Of a stretch of DNA of 58,433 nucleotides, positions 53,101-58,433 are shown piece by piece. Each line of letters starts with the position of its first letter. The stretch's first letter is position 1. The notes under the pieces were generated by a model, which saw only the letters and a program-made list of their open reading frames with translations, made no database searches and was not told the DNA's origin. Source of the stretch: Candidatus Bathyarchaeota archaeon (GTDB lineage: Archaea; Thermoproteota; Bathyarchaeia; 40CM-2-53-6); contig VBAX01000051.1 in the NCBI GenBank assembly GCA_005883075.1, forward strand, positions 1 to 58,433. The letters run 5' to 3'. The position numbers and the translations under genes were made by a program.

Positions 53101-54625
53101 GATGCTTCATCCTAGACTCGACAAGCTTTCCAGCCCGCTCTTCTAGCTGAGCCGCTTCCTTCCGAAGTTCGGAGACCTGTCTCGCAATCTTCTCCACATA
53201 CTTTTGATCATCGAGACCGGCTAGATTGATCAGGACGTTGCTTGCGGCTCCTTCAACAGCCGCACGCGCCGCAGAGACAGCAGTCACCACATCGGATAAC
53301 GCATTCGTGGACCCTTTCTCCGCAACTTCGCGAGCCAGTCGCAGAACTCTAACTGAACAGTCCAGTGTTGATAGGGGGGTCTCAGATGCTTTGACAGTTG
53401 CTTCTGCTATCGCCTTTTTTCGAGCCTCAGGCTGTTCTTTCGAGAGCTTGATCGCTTTCATTACCAGATCAAAGGCTTCAGTGTCTTCGACGACCAGGCG
53501 TAGGAGTTTCTGGCGAAGGGCTTCGCCCTCCTTCACCACCTCGTTGAGCTTCTCTGCACCGGGCGGCGTCTCTTTCTTTCCCAACGTTATCCGAGCAACC
53601 ATGGAGACGAGACCCGCTGCGAGTGCTGCCATGTACGCGGAGACGCTTCCGCCTCCCGGGGTTGCTTTCTTAGAGGCGACTTCTTCGCTGAACAAAGCCA
53701 GACTCTGGTCGGTCAGTGTTGAAGACCTCGGGGCAAAGATTTTCCTCTCAATGACTTGGTCTCTGCTGAAATTCTCCAACCGCAAATAGAACTCTGCCGA
53801 GTCGACAAGGGAATCCATGGGCGCGAGCCCGACGATTTCGCTCCCGACAACTGGGACCCCGTAGCGATCGGCGAAGAGCTTGACGAGTTCGTAGGCTTTG
53901 AACAACTGGCTCTTGCGATAATTCGTCAGGTTCATCGACACCTGAACTATCCCCCGCTCTTTCAGCTCAAACCCGAGCGCCTTCACAAACGTCAGCCCTC
54001 CATCTTTCGCCCGTAATTGATGCGCGATCTTCTTCGCGATATCTAGGTCCTTCGTTCCAAGGTTGACGTTGTAGGCTATCAGTATCTCTCGGGCTCCAAC
54101 AGCCGTCGCTCCCGCAGTAGGATGAATCTTGTCGGGACCAAAATCCGGCCTCTTCGCAGGGTCCTTGCCAATCTTATCCCGGAGGCCTTCAAACTCCCCC
54201 TCCCGGATATCGGCGAGGTTCCGCCTTTCGGGAGTCGTGGCCGCTTCCTCGTATAGGAAGACAGGCACGTGAAATTTCTCAGCAAACTCCTGCGCGAAAG
54301 CACGGGCTAGAGAAACGCAATCGTCCATCGTTACGCTGGATATTGGTACGAAGGGGACAACATCAACAGCGCCCATCCGTGGATGTTCGCCTTTGTGATG
54401 TCCCAGGTCGATGAGCTCGATCGCTTTCTGGCTAGCTGCTAGGGCTGCGTCTTTCACGGGTCCAGGCTCGCCGACGAAACTTATCACGGACCGGTTGTGG
54501 TCTGGGTTCGATTCCACATCAAGAAGTGTGACGCCAGGGGTTTTTCTTATTGCGTCAGCAATAGATTCGACGACGTCTTTCCTCCGGCCCTCACTATAGT
54601 TGGGGACACATTCGACTAGCTGCAA
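53084..54625 (-). CDS. ftcD: Glutamate formimidoyltransferase / formimidoyl-THF cyclodeaminase
   Basis: The 513-residue bifunctional protein is a fusion. The transferase (about 1-300) has VECVPNYSEG, the catalytic His region GHHKGEHPRMGAVDVVPFVP, and GATAVGAREILIAYNVNL. The cyclodeaminase (about 315-513) has PGGGSVSAYMAALAAGLVSMVARIT. Together they transfer the formimino group from formiminoglutamate to tetrahydrofolate and release ammonia, the last step of histidine breakdown. No hut genes lie nearby, so it may instead serve one-carbon metabolism. Confidence 0.93.
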   Translation of the reverse strand: MQLVECVPNYSEGRRKDVVESIADAIRKTPGVTLLDVESNPDHNRSVISFVGEPGPVKDAALAASQKAIELIDLGHHKGEHPRMGAVDVVPFVPISSVTMDDCVSLARAFAQEFAEKFHVPVFLYEEAATTPERRNLADIREGEFEGLRDKIGKDPAKRPDFGPDKIHPTAGATAVGAREILIAYNVNLGTKDLDIAKKIAHQLRAKDGGLTFVKALGFELKERGIVQVSMNLTNYRKSQLFKAYELVKLFADRYGVPVVGSEIVGLAPMDSLVDSAEFYLRLENFSRDQVIERKIFAPRSSTLTDQSLALFSEEVASKKATPGGGSVSAYMAALAAGLVSMVARITLGKKETPPGAEKLNEVVKEGEALRQKLLRLVVEDTEAFDLVMKAIKLSKEQPEARKKAIAEATVKASETPLSTLDCSVRVLRLAREVAEKGSTNALSDVVTAVSAARAAVEGAASNVLINLAGLDDQKYVEKIARQVSELRKEAAQLEERAGKLVESRMKHPKIRT

Positions 54626-54682
54626 TCTGGACGCCTCTCAATCGTCTTCATGTCAACTCGTCTCCTTAATAGTCAAGCGGGA

Positions 54683-55150
54683 CTAGAGAAGCTCGATCCT
54701 GTGATCGACTAGTTTCTCAAAATCCCCTCGAAAATAGAAATCTCCACGAAAGCTTCTCCCCTCGACCGCGTACTGGTACCAGTATTTGTCATCCTTCCAC
54801 ATCTCGTCCAATGGAGGCCGATCGATCGGGTACCATTGGAGAATGCCTTCTTTGCCCTCCTTGATGGTCCCGTGGAACTGTTTCGTGAGGAATACGTGTG
54901 CTATCCAGTCCGGGTCTTCTCGTTTGTTGTACTTGAAGAAAACGAGCGTTCCAATCTTTCTCGGCTTTTGAACCTTGAGCCCGGTCTCTTCGTAGACCTC
55001 TCGCGAAGCGCACTGCTCAGCCGTCTCTTTGGGTTGTAATTTTCCGCCAGGCGCGTTCCATTTGCCTGCACCAAAGAGCTCAGGGTTCTTTTTCAGCAAC
55101 AGAACTCGGTTATTGTGAATGATGAAGCATAGGGTTGCGTGAATAGTCAA
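54683..55150 (-). CDS. Nudix hydrolase, MTH1-like
   Basis: The 155-residue protein has a perfect Nudix box at residues 36-58 (G-x5-E-x7-REVYEETGL). The residues outside the box (WNAPGGK, a late DEMWKDDKYWYQYAVEG) resemble 8-oxo-dGTP diphosphatases of the MTH1 type. It would clean the nucleotide pool, in line with the Ogg at 18.8 kb. It follows the NAC gene on the same strand after 9 nt. Confidence 0.9.
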   Translation of the reverse strand: MTIHATLCFIIHNNRVLLLKKNPELFGAGKWNAPGGKLQPKETAEQCASREVYEETGLKVQKPRKIGTLVFFKYNKREDPDWIAHVFLTKQFHGTIKEGKEGILQWYPIDRPPLDEMWKDDKYWYQYAVEGRSFRGDFYFRGDFEKLVDHRIELL

Positions 55151-55159
55151 TTGGACAAT

Positions 55160-55534
55160 TCAGGGGCTGCGTTTCTGTTTAAGCAGGATGATCGCCTGGG
55201 CCAAGTCACCGTTTGATTGTCGCAGCGCAGTAGCCGCCTCATCAGCGGAAACGCCTGCTTGTGAAGCGACAAGTTTCACGTCCTCATCTGATCCGCCGCC
55301 AATTCCTTCCTCCCTCATAGTTCCCCCTCCGACTTGGTAGACCGTCTGTCCTTGGACTGTTACAGTCGCGACTTCGGGGTTGTCGATGACAATGCGTTTG
55401 GTCGGCGTCTCCATTATCACTTTTGTGATCTCGTCTAGTTGTTGGACTTGCATGCCCATGCGTTGCATCATTCTGTTTGCTTCGCGGGGATTGATCTTTC
55501 CTCGACGCATCATCACGAAATCACTCTCTTCCAT
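55160..55534 (-). CDS. nac: Nascent polypeptide-associated complex protein
   Basis: The 124-residue protein has the archaeal NAC domain (NPREANRMMQRMGMQVQQLDEITKVIM, then a beta region VATVTVQGQTVYQVGGG). A C-terminal UBA domain follows (DVKLVASQAGVSADEAATALRQSNGDLAQAIILL). It binds emerging chains on the ribosome as a homodimer. MM at codons 8-9 offers alternative starts. It is next to the PUA gene, an arrangement common in archaea. Confidence 0.94.
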   Translation of the reverse strand: MEESDFVMMRRGKINPREANRMMQRMGMQVQQLDEITKVIMETPTKRIVIDNPEVATVTVQGQTVYQVGGGTMREEGIGGGSDEDVKLVASQAGVSADEAATALRQSNGDLAQAIILLKQKRSP

Positions 55535-55554
55535 CTGCTCGGTGATTGTTAAGC

Positions 55555-56046
55555 CTATTCAGAATCCGCGATTCCATGCCGAACTTTTACTGCCACTCCA
55601 ATTTTGAAGCTCTGCATCTCTATCGCGTTGAAGAAGGATCTTCCAACAGCCAACAAACGATCTTTCTTGTCCACCACGAGAACCTCTTCCTCAGGCCGTA
55701 GCTCCGGGTCCACACCGATCACATGCTTAGCGAACACGTTTCCGCCCTTCCTGATGAACGGCTCTACTCCAGGAGTGACTTTGACCCGCAGCTTCGGAGC
55801 CTTGAACACACCTTTGAGGGCAAGGCCTCCATTTACGGTTAGAGCCAAGAGTCCGTCCTTGGGACGGTATGTGGCCAGTAACTTCCCGTCGTTGTAGACG
55901 TGGCGTATTCTATGGGTGTTAGGGGATCGCACGATTAGTATTGAGGGTGGAAAGGCCTTCTCGGCTCCTTTGCCGAACTGGTAGGCCGCTACCGCTCTGA
56001 TCCGTCGCAGCTCGTGGAGTTGGGGCTTGACAGGTTCGAGAGGCAT
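55555..56046 (-). CDS. PUA domain RNA-binding protein
   Basis: The 163-residue protein has an N-terminal region (SILIVRSPNTHRIRHVYNDGKLLATYRPKDGL) and a C-terminal PUA domain: GNVFAKHVIGVDPELRPEEEVLVVDKKDRLLAVGRSFFNA. It matches the archaeal single PUA proteins found next to NAC and is likely to bind tRNA or rRNA. It is divergent from MBF1 and is the first gene of the PUA-NAC-Nudix unit. Confidence 0.9.
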   Translation of the reverse strand: MPLEPVKPQLHELRRIRAVAAYQFGKGAEKAFPPSILIVRSPNTHRIRHVYNDGKLLATYRPKDGLLALTVNGGLALKGVFKAPKLRVKVTPGVEPFIRKGGNVFAKHVIGVDPELRPEEEVLVVDKKDRLLAVGRSFFNAIEMQSFKIGVAVKVRHGIADSE

Positions 56047-56123
56047 TCTTGTTCCGATAGCTAATTAAGCCTGGTCGGAGCCTATTTCTACTGTTTCTCG
56101 GCCGCGAGGTCTTGTAGCAGCCA

Positions 56124-56636
56124 TTGTACTGTGAGGTTTGTGGGAGCGAGATAGTCGGCAAGCCCGCCCGGTCACTAGTTGAAGGCGCAACCCTGATCGT
56201 CTGCCAAAAGTGCTCCAGCCTGGGAAAGGAGCTTCCCGGTTTTCCCGAGAGGAAACAGAGAACAGCCCGCCCCGGATTGGTGCTCTCTCACACTCGAACT
56301 CCGATAGAGAGCCTTCCAAAAGCGGTCGAGGACTCGGATCTCGTCGAGGATTATCCCATGATCGTAAAGGAGGGTCGAGAAAAGCTAGGCTTGTCACAGA
56401 CGGATCTCGCATTCAAAGCGAAGGAGAAGATCACAGTGATCCAGAAGATCGAGTTAGGCAAGATACTGCCCACGATGCGGCTGACGAAGGAGCTAGAGCA
56501 CATCCTACGAGTGAAGCTGCTTGCGCCGAGAGCAGAACTTGAGGGTTCAACCGTTCCGGTCAGGCAAGCGGGACCGAGAGAGCTAACCCTCGGCGACATC
56601 GCGCTGGTAAGGCATAAAGAACCAGAAAACAAGTAG
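56124..56636 (+). CDS. mbf1: MBF1-type multiprotein bridging factor
   Basis: The 170-residue protein has an N-terminal zinc ribbon (CEVCG and CQKC, residues 3-30) and a Cro/C1-type HTH (VKEGREKLGLSQTDLAFKAKEKITVIQKIELGKILPTMRL). A C-terminal tail carries archaeal features. MBF1 acts in transcription and is linked to the ribosome in archaea. The start is TTG. Confidence 0.92.
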   Translation: MYCEVCGSEIVGKPARSLVEGATLIVCQKCSSLGKELPGFPERKQRTARPGLVLSHTRTPIESLPKAVEDSDLVEDYPMIVKEGREKLGLSQTDLAFKAKEKITVIQKIELGKILPTMRLTKELEHILRVKLLAPRAELEGSTVPVRQAGPRELTLGDIALVRHKEPENK

Positions 56637-56708
56637 CGTGAGAACAGGGAGCAGTGAGCCCGGTAACATCGTTAAAGCATTATCTACTCAAAAACAAGAT
56701 CGATATTC

Positions 56709-57354
56709 ATGGCTTCACTGAGCGAAGCAAAGAATCTTGGCGGAATAGGCGCCATACTCGCCTTACTGTCCGGCTTACTGTTCTGGGTTCCCTACAACGC
56801 CGGTATTGGCTTGCTGTAGTAGGACTCGTGCTGATGCTTATCGCCGTGAAAAATATTGCAAACACGGTTGAAACCCAGCAATCTATAGCTCGATGATGTA
56901 TTCCGTCATCTTAGCGATCATAGGACCGGTCATAGCCGTAGCGGTCGCGTTCGCCGCTGCCGCGTCATTCATCAGTACTTTCCGCGGTTACACACCTGGA
57001 ACGACCACTCTTCCTTCCGGATTCTTGGCCGCACTGGGCTTCCTAATCTTGGCCGGTGTTATTCTGATTGTTTGTATTCTGATCTCCACGATCTTCCTCA
57101 AGAGAAGCTATGACGCTATCGCTTTGAAATTGAGAGTTGACATGTTTCATACCTCTGGTCTCCTTTTCCTCACCGGGGCCGCCACTCTAATTGTCGGCGT
57201 AGGTGTTGTGATACTCCTCATCGCGGCAATCCTTCAAATTGTAGCGTTCTTTTCGATCCCGGAACAAGTCCCATCGCAGATGCCCTCCCAGCAAACTTGG
57301 GGACCCCCAACCCCGCCCGCACCGATGCCTCCTTCTCTGACCCCGACGCGATAG
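56709..57354 (+). pseudogene. DUF996-like membrane protein, frameshifted
   Basis: Three frames join into one DUF996-like protein. From ATG 56709, MASLSEAKNLGGIGAILALL goes to NAGIG, then stops at TAG after about 56815. A second frame gives AVVGLVLMLIAVKNIANTVETQQS to 56893. From ATG 56893 the third frame has about three further membrane helices to 57354. The last junction is an ATGA-type overlap and could instead be two coupled genes. Sequence error or decay cannot be told apart here. Confidence 0.6.
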
Positions 57355-57474
57355 ACCTCTTCTCCGATATTCTTCAGTCACAAAGTGAACATCTGGCCCG
57401 CCTCTGGGCTTATGAGGAAGGGCCTAAACCGGCCACGCAGACTATTCTGAAAACCCTATTTGAACGGATGAGAC

Positions 57475-57618
57475 ATGGCGAAGCTTCTGATAGGACAGAC
57501 AGGCTATGGGAAGCCGTTCACAGTCGATCCCGGCAGCCTAACCAAGCATACCGTCCTATTCGGAGCAACAGGGTCCGGGAAGACGGTCCTCTGCAAGTCG
57601 ATAATGGAGGAGGCTTGA
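57475..57618 (+). pseudogene. HerA-like P-loop fragment
   Basis: The 47-codon frame reads LIGQTGYGKPFTVDPGS, then HTVLFGATGSGKTVLCKSIMEEA, then TGA. This is the start of a HerA/FtsK-type ATPase with an intact Walker A but nothing after it. The upstream frame (57354-57470, DLFSDILQSQSEHLARLWAYEEGPK...) and the downstream frame look protein-like in another register, so a frameshift is likely. Confidence 0.5.
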
Positions 57619-58433
57619 CGTGCCAGTTCTATTACCAGATCTTCGACCAGGGCGAATCCGGGATTCTCAGTCCCAGATGGCTGATCAGCTATCCCCGCGG
57701 GCCGCTCGAACCTTTAGAAATAAAGAGATTGAAAGAGGGAGCGGCTCCTGAAAAGATGACGGTCAGAGCAGTCCCACTGTCAGTGCCGGAGGAAGTCTTC
57801 CTCCGTGACACCGACAGGAAACGGGCCAAGAAAGGCATTCTAGGCGGAACAGAGGAAAAGGTTGCATTCGCTAAGAAGATCTTTCTGCCCTACCTCGATT
57901 TCACCTACCGGTTTCCAGCAGAAAAGGGCCTCCTGTCAAAGCAGATGGTGATAAGCGAGGGCCGATCAACAGTCTTGGCCTTGCGAGAGGCCAACTTCGG
58001 CTTTGATCCCAGACTAGTAGAGTTGGCTCCAATGCTTGCTGATATGGAACTGGACTCTGCATCAATCATTAACGGCGTTGACTCCACAGTCCTCGTCAGC
58101 GAACGGCTGGCCGAGCTCAAGAACCTCCTCAGAGATTACGAGGTGCAGTCAGAAGAGAGATCGAAACAGTACGAGGCTCTCCCGAAAGAGAGTCCCGCGA
58201 GAGAAAACCTGAAAGAGAATATCGAGTTCTTGAGAAAGACGAAGTTGTTGCGATGGAAGATGTTTGCCGATGGACTACAACTTCCTGCAAAACTCGATCT
58301 CGACAAGCTAGAACTCCTCAACGGGACGCTGTTCTACATGCCCTATTTTATCGCAAAACTCTCGCGTGAAGGAGAATCACGCTATATTGTCTGGAACCAC
58401 GAAGGCAGAGAAGACGACACGATCGCGGACGAG
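57615..58433 (+). CDS. Unrecognised protein, C-terminus beyond right edge
   Basis: A frame of 273 codons runs from TTG 57615 (overlapping the TGA of the P-loop fragment) to the right edge without a stop. It may really be the continuation of that ATPase gene after a frameshift. It has charged helical stretches, including a coiled-coil-like part (LAELKNLLRDYEVQSEERSKQYEA), and a beta segment (LFYMPYFIAKLSREGESRYIVW). No family is recognised. Confidence 0.6.
   Translation, partial: MTCQFYYQIFDQGESGILSPRWLISYPRGPLEPLEIKRLKEGAAPEKMTVRAVPLSVPEEVFLRDTDRKRAKKGILGGTEEKVAFAKKIFLPYLDFTYRFPAEKGLLSKQMVISEGRSTVLALREANFGFDPRLVELAPMLADMELDSASIINGVDSTVLVSERLAELKNLLRDYEVQSEERSKQYEALPKESPARENLKENIEFLRKTKLLRWKMFADGLQLPAKLDLDKLELLNGTLFYMPYFIAKLSREGESRYIVWNHEGREDDTIADE

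Noticed and set aside
1-58433. CRISPR arrays, insertion sequences, rRNA genes
   Set aside because: No regularly spaced exact repeats, transposase genes with terminal repeats, or rRNA signature sequences were seen.

Overview
The window looks like a chromosomal segment of an archaeon. It carries an Orc1/Cdc6 initiator, the small subunit (DP1) of the archaeal D-family DNA polymerase, an archaeal NAC protein, MBF1 and PUA-domain proteins, an A/V-type ATP synthase subunit F, both aspartate carbamoyltransferase subunits (PyrB, PyrI), an AbrB-PhoU regulator, KaiC/GvpD-like ATPases and a tRNA-Pro gene that appears to be interrupted by introns. Many genes have TATA-like boxes 26-28 nt before a leaderless start, or TTG/GTG starts. 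A TACK-type lineage (Bathyarchaeia- or Nitrososphaeria-like) fits, but I cannot place it by sequence reading alone.

Layout. 1-9.1 kb: a secreted protein cut by the left edge, a PiT phosphate permease, TPR, DUF1801 and lamin-tail proteins, membrane proteins, then an ArsR regulator between a drug-exporter-type MFS unit and a thioredoxin plus mini zinc-ribbon pair. 9.1-9.8 kb: a gene-free, G-poor stretch holding about 14 degenerate copies of a 13-bp motif. 9.8-16.3 kb: an unusual 874-residue membrane protein, three putative DNA-binding or small regulatory genes with dense palindromic operators, and an Mrr-like/zinc-finger protein. 16.3-25.6 kb: a housekeeping block with DUF99, cdc6, atpF, ogg, pyrI, yjbQ, a candidate replication origin, DP1, PhoU-like, HflX and PPK2. 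25.6-38 kb: MFS, pyrB, a frameshifted UPF0182 protein, an HTH/ATP-cone/NrdD-like fusion and a GvpD-like ATPase. 38-44.2 kb: the intron-containing tRNA-Pro, a truncated RibD-like gene, an ABC exporter, an acyl-CoA dehydrogenase and two adjacent decaying genes. 44.3-52.4 kb: KaiC-like ATPase plus membrane sensor, phosphodiesterase, methyltransferase, GNAT, C45 acyltransferase, cyclophilin, an AlkA-like glycosylase and an M20 amidohydrolase. 52.4-58.4 kb: a tiny Cys-rich peptide divergent from an HxlR regulator, formiminotransferase-cyclodeaminase, Nudix, NAC, PUA and MBF1, then frameshifted genes to the right edge.

The most interesting signals are: (1) a candidate oriC at 20455-20759, an AT-rich convergent intergenic region flanked by two inverted ORB-like boxes, with further ORBs beside cdc6 and at 12.54 kb; (2) a 30-residue, six-cysteine peptide gene sharing a symmetric bidirectional promoter with an HxlR regulator that itself has an N-terminal Cys cluster; (3) the 13-bp degenerate repeat tract; (4) a cluster of GTGACGTCAC-type palindromes at 13.7-14.0 kb; (5) a 63-bp hairpin repeat found 3' of two unrelated genes 21 kb apart; (6) a tRNA-Pro with probable D-arm introns. 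Several frameshifts (UPF0182, LLM oxidoreductase, phosphotransferase, DUF996, P-loop gene) could be real decay or sequence errors. The LLM gene has a 16-bp tandem duplication plus a stop, which argues for real decay there.
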